This document shows positions 42,640-54,200 of a stretch of 64,000 bases of DNA, piece after piece (positions within the stretch are counted from its first letter, which is position 1; every line of letters starts with the position of its first letter). A program made the position numbers and the translations under genes. The stretch comes from an uncultured Clostridia bacterium (GTDB lineage Bacteria > Bacillota > Clostridia > Christensenellales > Borkfalkiaceae), in NCBI GenBank assembly GCA_947631925.1, contig CANRNE010000004.1:22215-86214 (forward strand). Direction: 5' to 3'. The notes under the pieces are model-generated. The model had not been told where the DNA came from. It was given only the letters and a program-made list of their open reading frames with translations, and searched no databases.

Positions 42640-44760
42640 ATGAAGAAGTTTTTCACAATCTTTACGGCGTTTCTGCTCATCCTCGTCCTCGCTCTCGGCG
42701 CGGCATGCTCGCCGAGGGGGCAGGGCGGCGGAACAGGCAACGGGGGCGACGGCGACGGCGGCGGCAGTAGCGGCAGTGACAAGGACCCCATTCCCGTTTC
42801 TGTGACGATTTCGGGCAGAAGCGAAGTCAAGAGCGGCCAAAAAATCACCCTCGTCGCCATGGTTTCGGGGGACACGGACGACCGTTCGGTCACTTGGTCG
42901 GTGACGGAAGGGGAGGACATCGTCTCTGTCAGCCGGAACGGCGTTGTCACCGCAAAAGAAGTCACCGAGACCGACAGGGCGAAAATCCGCGCCACGAGCA
43001 ATGCGGACAACACGAAATACGCGGAAGTCACCGTGACCGTCATCGCGAAGTCCAACCTCACGCAGGCGATGCTCGACGCCCTCCATGACGCCGACCACAC
43101 CCACGGCCTTGAGATTGACACCGTGCTCGACCTCGAGCTCTGGTCCTTCGGCACTCCCTCCACTCTCGGCCTCTCGGACTCCTTCAACATGTCCACCATG
43201 ATGGACGGTGAGTACTGGTATGCAAACTACGAGGACACCGCCACGCACGGCGAGGAAGCGCTCTACATAAAGGAAGTGGACGGCTACGTCAACGAAGTCT
43301 CTTTGAGCCTCATGAACGAGGAAGAGTACTTCCCGATGACGGACAGAAGGGGCAAGCAGGTCCCTTGGGAAAACGGCGGCTATTACGACAACTTTGCGGA
43401 AGTCTCGCTCAGCGTGGACGATTTCACCTTCAACGAGGACTCCTACCTCTGGGAGTACACGGGGGCGGATAAGGACTTCGTGGCGCGCGTGATTGCGTCC
43501 GCCAATCCCTATGATTACAACCCCAAGTCGCTCTCCCTGCTCATCGCGGGGGACAGCGTCCTCGGCTTCATTTCGGACAGCGAGCCAGACTATTCGGTCC
43601 AGGCGGGTTACGAGGCGCACTTCCGCCTCACGAGCACGTTGAACTTCGGCACGGAAGAGGACCCCATCACCGTCCCCAAGGTGGCAAAGTTCGAGCACGA
43701 TGCGGAAATTCACGACAAACTGCAGCGCGCCATCGACAACATGAGAAGCCACACGAGCTACACCCTCACCTTCGAGAACTACGAGATTATGTACTTCACG
43801 ACGGAGATTGAGGAAACCTACGTCGAGACAATCACCCCCGACCTTCTCCACTTCACGGAGGAAGTCAACGGGCAGAAGCTCGAATACGGCTATAAGAACA
43901 TGGGGAACGGCCTCGTCAACGCCTTCTATTCGGCAAACACGCCGAGCGGCTACGAGGCGACGCAGGCATACAACGCCACCGACCTCAAATCCTTCACCCC
44001 GGGCTTCAACTTCTCCGCAGAGATTTTCTTCCATGCCCAGCCGGATACCGAACCGGGGCGCACCAACTACCTCGTCGACCTCACGATGATGCGCGTCGCA
44101 AACGAATTTTACTGCGGCATGGACGTGGATGACGAGCTGTTCGGACTGTACGCCACCTACCTCTACACGGGTTCTGGCTATATGCTCCCGTACGTCACCG
44201 TGGACGATGCGACGGAGGAGATTGTCGGCGCAGGATTCTACTACGACATGGCGTCCATCATCACGGGTAGCGTCTCCATCGAGTATGACTTCGGCGAAGT
44301 GGAGCCGAAGGACATCGACTTCACGGCACGCCAAATGCCCACTTCTTGGGAGGGATTCCCCTGCCACATCGCGGAATCCGACGAAGAGGACAGACGGCCC
44401 GCGCTCGATTACTTTGAGGAGCATCTCGGCACACAGGACGTTCCCTTCTTCGGGGAAGCGCTCGGCGACACCTACGGGTTCGTCACGTCCCAGCTCTACC
44501 GTCCCGTCTCTTGGGGGGCGACCAATCCCAACATGCAGGTGCTCGCAGTCTCCATCTACTACAACGTCCCGCTCGACGCCGACTACACCGTCACGAGCTC
44601 GATGGATGCCGTCAAGGCAATGCTCCTCGAGGACGGCTACACCCTCGTCGACGGCGCCGACTACGAGTTCACGAACGGCGTCTTGGGGATTGCGGTAGCC
44701 GACGTCGATCAGGACTTCATGGTCTACGTCTGGAAGGAACAGCCCGCACTCGCAGGCTAA
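42640..44760 (+). CDS. Surface lipoprotein with Ig-like domain
   Basis: A 706-residue lipoprotein: the signal ends LALGAAC, followed by a Gly/Asp/Ser linker. A bacterial Ig-like (BIG2) domain runs at about 50-145, with typical GQKITLVAMVSGDTDDRSVTWSV and GVVTAKE strands. The remaining 550 residues have no recognised fold but share layout with the next gene. It is preceded by AGGAGAAAG. No membrane anchor other than the lipid is seen. Likely an adhesin or binding protein by architecture only. Confidence 0.75.
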   Translation: MKKFFTIFTAFLLILVLALGAACSPRGQGGGTGNGGDGDGGGSSGSDKDPIPVSVTISGRSEVKSGQKITLVAMVSGDTDDRSVTWSVTEGEDIVSVSRNGVVTAKEVTETDRAKIRATSNADNTKYAEVTVTVIAKSNLTQAMLDALHDADHTHGLEIDTVLDLELWSFGTPSTLGLSDSFNMSTMMDGEYWYANYEDTATHGEEALYIKEVDGYVNEVSLSLMNEEEYFPMTDRRGKQVPWENGGYYDNFAEVSLSVDDFTFNEDSYLWEYTGADKDFVARVIASANPYDYNPKSLSLLIAGDSVLGFISDSEPDYSVQAGYEAHFRLTSTLNFGTEEDPITVPKVAKFEHDAEIHDKLQRAIDNMRSHTSYTLTFENYEIMYFTTEIEETYVETITPDLLHFTEEVNGQKLEYGYKNMGNGLVNAFYSANTPSGYEATQAYNATDLKSFTPGFNFSAEIFFHAQPDTEPGRTNYLVDLTMMRVANEFYCGMDVDDELFGLYATYLYTGSGYMLPYVTVDDATEEIVGAGFYYDMASIITGSVSIEYDFGEVEPKDIDFTARQMPTSWEGFPCHIAESDEEDRRPALDYFEEHLGTQDVPFFGEALGDTYGFVTSQLYRPVSWGATNPNMQVLAVSIYYNVPLDADYTVTSSMDAVKAMLLEDGYTLVDGADYEFTNGVLGIAVADVDQDFMVYVWKEQPALAG

Positions 44761-44807
44761 TCATCGATAACAAGTTTTTGTTAAAATAAATGAAAGGAGA
44801 AAGTAAC

Positions 44808-47312
44808 ATGAAAAAGGCAACTCTGAAAAGTTTGATTGCCATCGTCCTCGCGGGCGTCCTGTGTTTCGGTCTCGTGGCCTGCGGGCCGCGGACTCCTCAC
44901 GGAGGCGACGGCGGCGGTTCCGAAATACCCACTGACCAAGTTACTATTACCATCGGCGACGCACCGTCTACAATTTCCAAGGGGACAACCGTTCAACTCA
45001 CCGTCACCGTGGCGGGAACGGAAAACAAGGCCTACACATGGTCGATGGACAGAGAGGGGATTCTTGAAATCAGCTCCTCCGACGTCGTCAGCGTCAAGGC
45101 GGACGCCGTCATCTCGACGGACACCGTGGTGACCCTCACCGCGACCGCCACAGCCGACACGACCAAGACGGCCTCCGTGGCGTTCATCGTCACGCCCGCC
45201 ATCGAAGGGCAGGTAGGCTCCCTCACCGCAGATGTGATTAAAGAGATTGCGGGCTACAACATCACCTTCGAGGGAACGGTGACCGATATCTACATCGACA
45301 CCAACAACAGCATGAACAGCAGTGAAACCGCGTATCACTCCGTCGTCATGATGGACGGCGATAAGGATGGCGGCAGTGCGTGGTACGGCTCCTTCTATCA
45401 GGAAGTGACGGGCGCAAGCGCCGATGTGCATCCCATCGAGACCAACTATCGCCGCGGGGACGTCGTCGACGGCGGCCACCAGCTCAAGACCGTCTTCATC
45501 GACCGTCACAACGAGGTCACGGAGCAGGCGGAGATGGACGTCTTCAGCGAGCCCTACCTTTGGGAGTCCAACCACCTCTGGAACCATGTCAGAGGGCTCG
45601 GCGCGGACATCACCCATAAGTTTACATACGATGCCTCCAGCGACTATTACATCTACCATCCCGACTTCACGGACATCCCCGCAGAGGACGAGTACAGCGC
45701 AGACGCATGGCTTTTGACCTACCTCACCTATTCGCTCACCCCCATGCTCGAGGACACCTTCGCAACGCTCTCCCTCAGGATTGCGGAAGGAGAGGACGGA
45801 AAGATGCACGTCACCGAGATTACGGCGACCACGATTGCGGAGACCTCCACCGACCAGAACGATAACATCCTCACGCAGGCGTACACCGAAGTCACGTTGG
45901 CGCCCAAGAACATCGGCACGACGGAAGTGCCCGACCCCAAGCCTTATGCGAAGCCCGAAAATGCCGACAAGCTCGACGATGCAATTGCGGCGATGAAGAC
46001 GGCGAAGAACTATCGCTTCACCACCGTAGAGCACGACATGTACATCGCCTCGGGCTCGGACGACGACTACGACATGTCGTCCACGACGACGACCCCCAAC
46101 ACCGCATCCCCCGTTGCCGACACCGTCACGGGGTACGGCTCCCACACCGCGTCCAGCGGCACGCCCGGCGTCGTCGGCTATGTCACGAAGGACATCATCC
46201 TCTTCGAGGAGACGGGGCAGTACCCCGCTTATGAGAGCGGCGGCAACCCCTATTATGTGGAATACAGCGGCTACAGACAGTATGCGAACGGCGACAACCC
46301 CTACTATGAGGAGTTCGACAGCAATCCCACCTTCAAGGAGGCCGGCTGGAAGTATCTGACGGGCACCAAGCGCGTCTATGGCGACATGTTCGAGAAGGCG
46401 ATGCCGCAGTGGGATTTCTCCTCCGCACTCTTTGATTACAGGGGCTTCAGCCGTCGCCAAATCGGCGGTACCTGGACGGAAGTTCACGAGTTCAGACTGC
46501 GCGAGACCGCTATCACCGCGGAAATCGCGATGCAAATCTCCGCGCACAGCTTTGCGGACAGCGCCATTCAGGCACAGTACAGCACCCTGACCATCTGGGT
46601 CGACAATGCAGGAAATCTCGTCGAAACCGAGTTCCCCTTCGACGTCACGATGGCGGGCGGCTATCTCACCACCACGTTCGACAGATTCGGCACCACCGAG
46701 CTTGACCCTGCCAAGTTCGGCCCCGACTTCTACAAGGAGAGAGTGTGGAGAACGGACTGGAGCGACTATATCATGCGCTGGTACGACCGTGACCACACGA
46801 CCCGTGTCGACGACATCACCTCCGACAAAGCAATCGACGAGTTCTGGGGCGCGGGCGCTGTCAACAAACTTCCCAAGCCCGAAATCTTCATGGAAGTCTT
46901 CGGCGACAACACCAACGGTCCCTTCTACGAATCGTACACCATCCGCGACAACAGCGACACGACCATTGACGAGGACGACCGCCCGATTCTCGAGTATGTC
47001 GATTACTTCCGCATGAACACCGAAGCGACGCGCGAATACTATGCCGACAACCTCGACAGAAACGGCAACATGGTGAACCCCGAACAGGTCTTCGGGAAGG
47101 ACAGCAAGATTGCGGAGAAACTTACGGCGGCGGGCTATACCTACAGCGCAGTCAACAGCGGCCCGCGCTACGGTAGCTACTACGCGACATACACGGGGAA
47201 GGGCTTCATGGTGGTGCTCTCCACCAACTACACCCGCTGGATTGACATCTACATCTACAAGACCGGCGACTGGTCGCTTGCGGGCGGCAGACGCAACGTT
47301 GCAAACACCTAA
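44808..47312 (+). CDS. Surface lipoprotein, paralogue-like with Ig-like domain
   Basis: 834 residues: the signal ends CFGLVAC. An Ig-like BIG2 segment (GTTVQLTVTVAGTENKAYTWSM) follows, then a long unassigned region rich in aromatic and acidic residues (YPAYESGGNPYYVEYSGYRQ). Both the order of domains and the N-terminal Ig module resemble the 42640 product, suggesting an old duplication (inference). An AAAGGAGAAAG ribosome site precedes the ATG at 44808; the upstream in-frame ATG at 44790 lacks one. Confidence 0.75.
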   Translation: MKKATLKSLIAIVLAGVLCFGLVACGPRTPHGGDGGGSEIPTDQVTITIGDAPSTISKGTTVQLTVTVAGTENKAYTWSMDREGILEISSSDVVSVKADAVISTDTVVTLTATATADTTKTASVAFIVTPAIEGQVGSLTADVIKEIAGYNITFEGTVTDIYIDTNNSMNSSETAYHSVVMMDGDKDGGSAWYGSFYQEVTGASADVHPIETNYRRGDVVDGGHQLKTVFIDRHNEVTEQAEMDVFSEPYLWESNHLWNHVRGLGADITHKFTYDASSDYYIYHPDFTDIPAEDEYSADAWLLTYLTYSLTPMLEDTFATLSLRIAEGEDGKMHVTEITATTIAETSTDQNDNILTQAYTEVTLAPKNIGTTEVPDPKPYAKPENADKLDDAIAAMKTAKNYRFTTVEHDMYIASGSDDDYDMSSTTTTPNTASPVADTVTGYGSHTASSGTPGVVGYVTKDIILFEETGQYPAYESGGNPYYVEYSGYRQYANGDNPYYEEFDSNPTFKEAGWKYLTGTKRVYGDMFEKAMPQWDFSSALFDYRGFSRRQIGGTWTEVHEFRLRETAITAEIAMQISAHSFADSAIQAQYSTLTIWVDNAGNLVETEFPFDVTMAGGYLTTTFDRFGTTELDPAKFGPDFYKERVWRTDWSDYIMRWYDRDHTTRVDDITSDKAIDEFWGAGAVNKLPKPEIFMEVFGDNTNGPFYESYTIRDNSDTTIDEDDRPILEYVDYFRMNTEATREYYADNLDRNGNMVNPEQVFGKDSKIAEKLTAAGYTYSAVNSGPRYGSYYATYTGKGFMVVLSTNYTRWIDIYIYKTGDWSLAGGRRNVANT

Positions 47313-47340
47313 TCACCCCCGATTTTGAGGAGGCAAGCAC

Positions 47341-50300
47341 ATGAAACGCCTGTTGAAACAGTTGTCTATCCTGTGCGTCATGCTTGCCCTCGTGCTCTCC
47401 GCCTGTGCTCCCACGGGCGGGGAGACAAAAGAAGTCGTCGTCACGGCGCTTCAGAGCAGTGTGCAGCTCAAGGACACCGAAGTTGTCGGCTATAACTACA
47501 CGCCGCTGTTCTCGGTGACGGAGGACGGAGAGCCCGTCCCCGTGCTCCCCGCATACATCGACGCTTCTCGGGTAAGCAGCGCCGCAGGGACCTACAAGGT
47601 CACCTGCACCTATCAGCAAAAATCGGCGTCGCTTGACGTTGTCGTCGTCGCAGCCGTAAGGGCGCTCTCGCTCTCGGTGGACGAAGTGACCGTCAAGGTC
47701 TCCGAAGTACAAACCTATGACTTTCTCGCCCTGTTTTCGGCGACTTTGGACGGCGAGCCCGCCCCGCTCACCGCGGACATGGCAACTTCCACCGTGAAGG
47801 CGGAAGCGGGGGACTATACCTACACCGTCGACTTCTTCGGCGAGAGCAAGACGCTCACCGTGCACGTCATTCCCGACCACACGGTGGAGATTGTCCTCTC
47901 CTACAGGGAGTATTCCCTCCCCGTTGGCGAGAAGGCAGACTTCGACCCCACCGTCCTCTTCTCCGTCTATGCGGACGGCGAGGCGGTGCGGGTGACAGAG
48001 GGTATGGTGGATGCCTCCGCCCTTGCCGCGGCCGGGGTGGGGGACACCGTCTCCGTGACTTGTTCGTATACCCTTGCGGGAACGGCGGCGACGGGGACTG
48101 CGGCGGCGACCGTTCGCATTGTCTCCGACCGCGAGCTCACCATTGTCGCGCGGGACGCCATCACCTATCCCAACGCGGCGGCGCTCGACCTCTCCTCCCT
48201 CTTCACCATCACCTATGACGGCAAGAATATCCCCGTCACGCTCGACATGATTGAGGGCACGGTCGACTACACCAAGGAAGGGACATCGGACATCGTCCTC
48301 TCCTACGGCGGAAAGACCGCGACGGCGCACGTCACCGTCAAATTCGGCGTCGTCATCAACTACGCGAAGTCGGACACCGTCACGGTGCGGGAGGGGACGG
48401 ACATGCGGACGTATCCCTTTGCCGATGACTTCATCGTCGTCGTCAACGGCACGCGCTTCCGCGACATCCCCGACAGCTACTTTATCCTCGGAGAGACGGA
48501 CTTCTCCCACGAGGGGACGTATGAGGTGACCCTCAAAGTTCCCTACGTCAACGAGAGAGACTCCGCCATCAAAAACGCGACGCCCGTCTATTCCGAACTC
48601 ACGATTACCTACGTCGTCAGCACGGTCAACTACTCCCTGCGCGTCCGGCAGGACGTCGTGGAGCTCGCCGCGGGGACGACGGAGTACAACCCCTTCAACA
48701 ACGTCGTGCTCTTCGTCGACGGCGTCATGAAGACTCTGACCTCCAACCCCGCCTATTTGGGCGACGAGACCGTCGTCTATGCGGTTCTTCGAAGCGGCGA
48801 AGTGGACCTCACCGACTTCTCCGACCAGACCGTCGTCGTCGACGTGTATGTCTTCGGACCCGACGAGGAGCCCGAGACCGTCTCCTTCACCGTGCGCGTG
48901 AAGTCGGACGTCACCGTCTCCGCCGTAGACAGAGTTGCCTTTACGGGCGCCACGCTGTATACGCGCGACCTCTTCCACATCAGAAACGGCAGGGAGGAGC
49001 TCCCCGTGAGTCTCGGCACCATCGAGGGCAAGGTGGATACCTTCACCCCCGGCGTGTACACCGTGACCATCGAGTATCTCGGCATGACAGCAACCTCGCG
49101 CGTCGTCATCTATCCCGCGGACATGGTGGGCACCTACAAGACGAGGCTCCGCACCATTCCCGTCGAGGAAGAGGATTACGACGACGAGGACTACGGCGAC
49201 TGGGGCTACGGCGATGACTACCGGGGCGACGATTCCGACATCGACGCCTATGCCGCAAGTCCCATCGCGGCGACCCCGACGACACCGCTCGGCGACCTCA
49301 TCATCACGACGAACGGCGACATCACCGTAAACGGCGACAAGGTCTACTCCGTGACGGGCATCGACGAGCACACCATGCAGATTAAAACGCGTTCGGAGAA
49401 CGGCAACGACTTCATGCTGTACTATGAGGACGGCATCGTCATCGTCAACCCCGTCAACAAGCTCCGCATGCAGTTCTCCGACTACATGAGGCCGCTCATC
49501 TACTTCCAAGAGAATCTCTGGACGATTAACGAGGTCTTTGTCATCAATTACGGCGCCCAACACGTTCTCGAGACGGAGTATGAGGGTTATTCGTTCAACA
49601 TCTTCCGCATCACGTCCAAGACGGACGGCGCCGAGAAGTGGTATGCGCTCTACATCCGCCTCATCAGCAAGACTTCGGGCGATACCGACTACGAAGTCAA
49701 GTGGGGGGAGGGGACGTTCGAGAACTTCTCCCACGAGATAGGCTCCGTCGGCGCCTTCCTCTTCGACGGCACGCGGTACAGCTACACGCTCGAGGAGAAT
49801 TCGACTGCGAAAGTTGTAAGAAACGGGAATTCTCCCTATGCGGGGCACCGCTTCAACGGCACGATTGACGGGGAAGTGGCCGCAATCAACTGCCAGACGA
49901 GCGACCGCTACACCCTCGTCATCGGCAAAACGACTTACGAGCTGTACGGCTCCGATATCGCTGCTATGAAGAACGGCGGCGCGCTCGCGGGGGATATCCT
50001 CTTCCTCTACAACCCGACGGCGGACGAAGAGCTGCCCGCATTCTCCTACAAGTTCCGGCTCGACCTCGAAAACAACACCTTCGAGCTGCTCGAGCGGGAC
50101 GTCTACGTCGGCGTCTACCGCCGCGGCGACCTCAGCCTCTATTTTGACGGCTACGGCACGGGCGAGTTCAACGTCGCGGGGTCGTATATGCGCGTTCCCT
50201 TCACCTATGAGGTGCGCAGCGGCGAAGCGCACGTCGTCTTCCATTCCGAGGACCCGAAATTCGCATACGGGACGGAGGCAGACTTCTACATCTCCCCGCT

Positions 50301-51141
50301 CCTCAACGTGCTCACGGTCAAGTCCTCCGCGGGGCTGGACGGAGGCCCCTTCGTCATCGACGAAATCCTCGACGGCGCCATCGTCTCCTTCACCGCAACG
50401 ACCATCGGCGGGACGGGCACCATGTCGAGCAAGGCCTTGGAGGATTCCATCGCCGTACGCACGAAGGACGGCATCTTCACGGGCAGTGAATGCAGAACGA
50501 AGAACAAATGCCCCTATGTGGAGACCGAATGCGTCAACTTCGGCAATCAGGTGGGCGCCCACTTCTGCAGAGTGACGGTAACCGTCCTCGTCGGCGGACA
50601 GAAGGTGACTTCCGAATTCGCCATTCAGGCGCTCGGCGACGCCTTAAACGGCAGTCCTTATGTCGGCACTTGGGGCGGGGCCATATCAAGAGACATCAAC
50701 ATCACCTTCGAAAGTTCGGGGAAGGCGACGATTTCGGCGGGCGGCGCAACCTATGTCGGCATCGCGACCGTCTATGACAGCGGCTTCGTCATCAAGGCGT
50801 ACAACGCAAGCGGAAGTCTGCTTACTGCGGACGTCACCGTCCTCGACGAGAGGGGAGTTGCCTTTGTCAAGTTCAGCGGCGCGCTCAACTCGGCGGACTA
50901 TTTCTCCAAAGGCTCCGCCATGCAGCGTGCGGGCGGTGCAGACGGCAACCTGCTCGACTTTACCGTGAGCGGCGCGCACATCTATGTCTTTGCGGAGACA
51001 ATGTCCGACTGCGGCGAAGCCGTGGAAGTGGAGATTGTCGGCACGACGTACACTGTTACCTTTGCGGACGGCACCTCGCGCACGGCGAATGTCGTCTTCG
51101 GGGACACCCAAACGGGCTTCACCTTCACGGATGAAGCGTAA
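47341..51141 (+). CDS. Large surface lipoprotein with serial Ig-like domains
   Basis: 1,266 residues; the signal ends LVLSAC. The first 600 residues contain about six Ig-like repeats of around 85-100 residues. Each opens with a strand like SLSVDEVTVKVSEVQTYDF or YREYSLPVGEKADF and ends in a KSLTVHV-type strand, resembling Bacillota bacterial Ig-like families. The second half has a mixed beta-rich region and modules such as GVYRRGDLSLYFDGYGTGEF that recur in the 51246 product. A GAGGAGG ribosome site precedes the ATG. Probably an elongated adhesin or stalk (inference). Confidence 0.75.
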   Translation: MKRLLKQLSILCVMLALVLSACAPTGGETKEVVVTALQSSVQLKDTEVVGYNYTPLFSVTEDGEPVPVLPAYIDASRVSSAAGTYKVTCTYQQKSASLDVVVVAAVRALSLSVDEVTVKVSEVQTYDFLALFSATLDGEPAPLTADMATSTVKAEAGDYTYTVDFFGESKTLTVHVIPDHTVEIVLSYREYSLPVGEKADFDPTVLFSVYADGEAVRVTEGMVDASALAAAGVGDTVSVTCSYTLAGTAATGTAAATVRIVSDRELTIVARDAITYPNAAALDLSSLFTITYDGKNIPVTLDMIEGTVDYTKEGTSDIVLSYGGKTATAHVTVKFGVVINYAKSDTVTVREGTDMRTYPFADDFIVVVNGTRFRDIPDSYFILGETDFSHEGTYEVTLKVPYVNERDSAIKNATPVYSELTITYVVSTVNYSLRVRQDVVELAAGTTEYNPFNNVVLFVDGVMKTLTSNPAYLGDETVVYAVLRSGEVDLTDFSDQTVVVDVYVFGPDEEPETVSFTVRVKSDVTVSAVDRVAFTGATLYTRDLFHIRNGREELPVSLGTIEGKVDTFTPGVYTVTIEYLGMTATSRVVIYPADMVGTYKTRLRTIPVEEEDYDDEDYGDWGYGDDYRGDDSDIDAYAASPIAATPTTPLGDLIITTNGDITVNGDKVYSVTGIDEHTMQIKTRSENGNDFMLYYEDGIVIVNPVNKLRMQFSDYMRPLIYFQENLWTINEVFVINYGAQHVLETEYEGYSFNIFRITSKTDGAEKWYALYIRLISKTSGDTDYEVKWGEGTFENFSHEIGSVGAFLFDGTRYSYTLEENSTAKVVRNGNSPYAGHRFNGTIDGEVAAINCQTSDRYTLVIGKTTYELYGSDIAAMKNGGALAGDILFLYNPTADEELPAFSYKFRLDLENNTFELLERDVYVGVYRRGDLSLYFDGYGTGEFNVAGSYMRVPFTYEVRSGEAHVVFHSEDPKFAYGTEADFYISPLLNVLTVKSSAGLDGGPFVIDEILDGAIVSFTATTIGGTGTMSSKALEDSIAVRTKDGIFTGSECRTKNKCPYVETECVNFGNQVGAHFCRVTVTVLVGGQKVTSEFAIQALGDALNGSPYVGTWGGAISRDINITFESSGKATISAGGATYVGIATVYDSGFVIKAYNASGSLLTADVTVLDERGVAFVKFSGALNSADYFSKGSAMQRAGGADGNLLDFTVSGAHIYVFAETMSDCGEAVEVEIVGTTYTVTFADGTSRTANVVFGDTQTGFTFTDEA

Positions 51142-51245
51142 ATCTTCCCGAATCCCGGGAACACGATTCGCAGCGGAGGCCTTTTCGCGCGGGAAAGCGC
51201 GGCTTGGAAGACGTAACGATAAAAAATATGAAAAGGAGTAGAGAG

Positions 51246-54200
51246 ATGAAAAAGAGCAAATTGCTTGTGATTGCTGCTCTGGTGAGCTCCCTGTGCGCAT
51301 CCCTCGCCGTAGTTTCGGCGTGCGCGCCCGAGCACACCCACACCTTCGAGGGTGCGGAATGGACCATCACCAAAGAGCCGACCCTCACGACGGGCGGCAC
51401 GGCAGAGCGCAAATGCACAGCGAATGACGATGGCGTGGATACGAAAGACCTCCCCGCACTGACTGACGCCAGCGTCTGGACGAAAGACACCGCAAAGAGC
51501 ACTCCCGCCACACACACTGCGGGCGGCAAGGATGTCTACACTTCCGTCTACGGCGATGTGGAGGTGGATACGCCGAAGGACCCCAACCACACCTACGACG
51601 GCGTGGAATGGGAAATCACCCAAGAGCCCACCCTCACGGCGGGCGGTAAGGCGCAGCGCAGCTGCACGGCGAATGACTATGTGGACAAAGTGGACCTCCC
51701 TGCCCTCAATGACACCGATGTCTGGACGAAGGACACCGAACACAGCACGCCCGCGACGCATACTGCGAAGGGCACGGATGTCTACACTTCCGTCTACGGC
51801 AAGGTAGAGGTTGAGACGGAGAAGGACCCCAACCACGTCTATGACGGCGTGGAATGGGAAATCACCCAAGAGCCCACCCTCACGGCGGGCGGTAAGGCGC
51901 AGCGCAGCTGCACGGCGAATGACTATGTGGACGAAGTGGACATTCCCGCCCTCAACAACACCGATGTCTGGACGAAGGACACCGAACACAGCACAGCCGC
52001 CGACTACAACCACGGCGGCAGCACGGTCTACACCTCCGAGTACGGCTCCGTCACGGTGACCTCCCCGAAGCTCATCGCCCCGTACGACGGCAAGACCTAC
52101 GGCTCTGTTGCCATCGAAGCCATGGAAAATGGAAAAATCAAAAACAATCCTGCAATCACGACTTCGTGGACGGAAGCAAGGCTGACACTTGACGCAAACG
52201 GCGTCGGCTCCGGTACGGGTTATCCGTTCTCTCTCAACGAAAAAATTTCCATTCGCATGGTAAATTCCGCCACGGGCGCGATTGAAATTGATTTCGTCGA
52301 CGGGACGTGGGCAGAGGGTGATGACGGCTCTGTCTTCACCCCCGACACCCCCGAGAAGAAGGAAACGCTCAAGGGCTATGTCAACATGACGACGGGCTAC
52401 ATCATTATGTTCGAAGCAAACGGCCGGATTGAGCTCATAATGCCCGAATCGGACGTTGCGACGAGCTACACCGAGGCATGCAAAGTCTCCGCATGGGGAA
52501 CGAATTCCATCGATTATTCGGTGGCTTTGAGCTACACGGTAGGCGAGAAGACCCACACCTTCTTCATCGACAGTGATGTGGTGTATTTTGACGTGACCTT
52601 CACCGACCTCGACGGCGAGGATGTTGCGGCGAACGATTGCTTCGAAAGCAATGCGCTCTACGTCACAACGAAGGACGGGGAAGTCCTTCATAGCCTCGGC
52701 TTCGACGGCAAAGACATGGTCGGCCTCGACGGGTACGAGGGCACCTACACGCTCGCAGAGCATGACGACCTCTTCCTCTCCGGTCTCGGCAAGGCGAAGC
52801 TCGGCGCCGACGAGGGCACCTACACCGATTTGGGCGGCGGCAAAATCGGCCTTCTGCTCGACAAGGGCGAATACTACGAGACCACGGTGGATAAGGCCGC
52901 CAAGACGTACACCGCGCCCGAAGCGATTAAAGTCACGGTGACGCTCGACTACGGCACCGTTCTCGGGCAGGACAACGAGGACAAAGAGTACTTCAAGAAC
53001 GTCCCCGTAGACCTTCCCGAGCCGACGGCCGAAAACAATACCCACTCCTTCGTCGGTTGGTTTACGGACGAAGAGTGCGAGACGGAAGTCACCCTGAATG
53101 ACGACGGAAAATTCGTTCCCACCGAGAACACGACGCTCTATGCGAAGTGGCTCGCGAACTACCATGTCTCGTTCAAGGTAGAGGGGAAAGAGGGCGACGC
53201 CATCGATCTCTATGGCAGAGCAGATGAGGATATCCGCGAAATAGCGATGGAATACCTCAAAGCGAATGTGGTAGAGGGCGACTTCATCGACGATGTCTAT
53301 GACGTGGACGGAAACCGTATTCTGGATGACATCTTCTTCGTCGGTGACAGCAGCGACAGCACGCTCACGAACGTCACATTCGGCGATTTGGAAGACCGTT
53401 CCGACACCCTCGTCATCTACGCCGTTTGGAAAGTTGCGCCTGCCTATGTCGGCGATTTTAACGGTGCAAACCTCGACGGTGCAGCGGATGAGGACAGTGT
53501 TTCCACCAGTTACCATATTGCGATTTCCTATGACGGAAAAATCAGCGGAAAATATACCGGGACGGTTCAATCTTATAACAAAGAAACGCAGCTGATTACG
53601 TTCCTGAGCGGCAGCACAACGAACTATCTGTTTTTTGACGAAGAGACAGGCATTCTTGTAACCGGAAACTATTATAATGCCACGTACACGTATATCACGC
53701 ACGATATTGTTGTCTTCTCCAAGAACAACATGTCGACGTTTGCCCACAGAGCAATCAACGTGCCCAACCCGTCTTCGCCGAGTTCAACCTCGCAGGGCGT
53801 CTATGCGCGCTTTGTCGAAGCGGTTAAGGCGGACGGCACCACCGTCACGATACTGCTCTACAACACGAGCATCTACAACGACATAACCATAACCGATTCG
53901 CTCGGCAACCCGCTTGCCACGCTTGATGCAATCGGCGCCTCCAAGACAATCACCGTCACGGACAACAAGACGCATACCATCATTCTTCAAAGGGCGACTG
54001 CGGGCACCTCTCTTGCGAGCGGCAATACCAAGGAGCTCGACGCTTACTTCGGCACCTATCTCAAGGACAGCGCAGACACGCTTGCCCTCGACGGTGCGGG
54101 CACCGCGAAGTGGGGCGATCGTGACGGCACCTATGTCGCTGTAAGCGACACCGTCGTCGGCGCACACTTCACGGTAGAAGAAAAGGACACCTACTACGAG

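Noticed and set aside
47206..50562. 1,118-codon antisense open frame
   Set aside because: Same codon-bias shadow; the plus strand carries a signal peptide, ribosome site and Ig-like domains in the real gene.
50982..53747. 921-codon antisense open frame with internal repeats
   Set aside because: It spans the end of one lipoprotein gene and the start of the next and crosses their ribosome sites. Its repeats mirror coding repeats on the plus strand.
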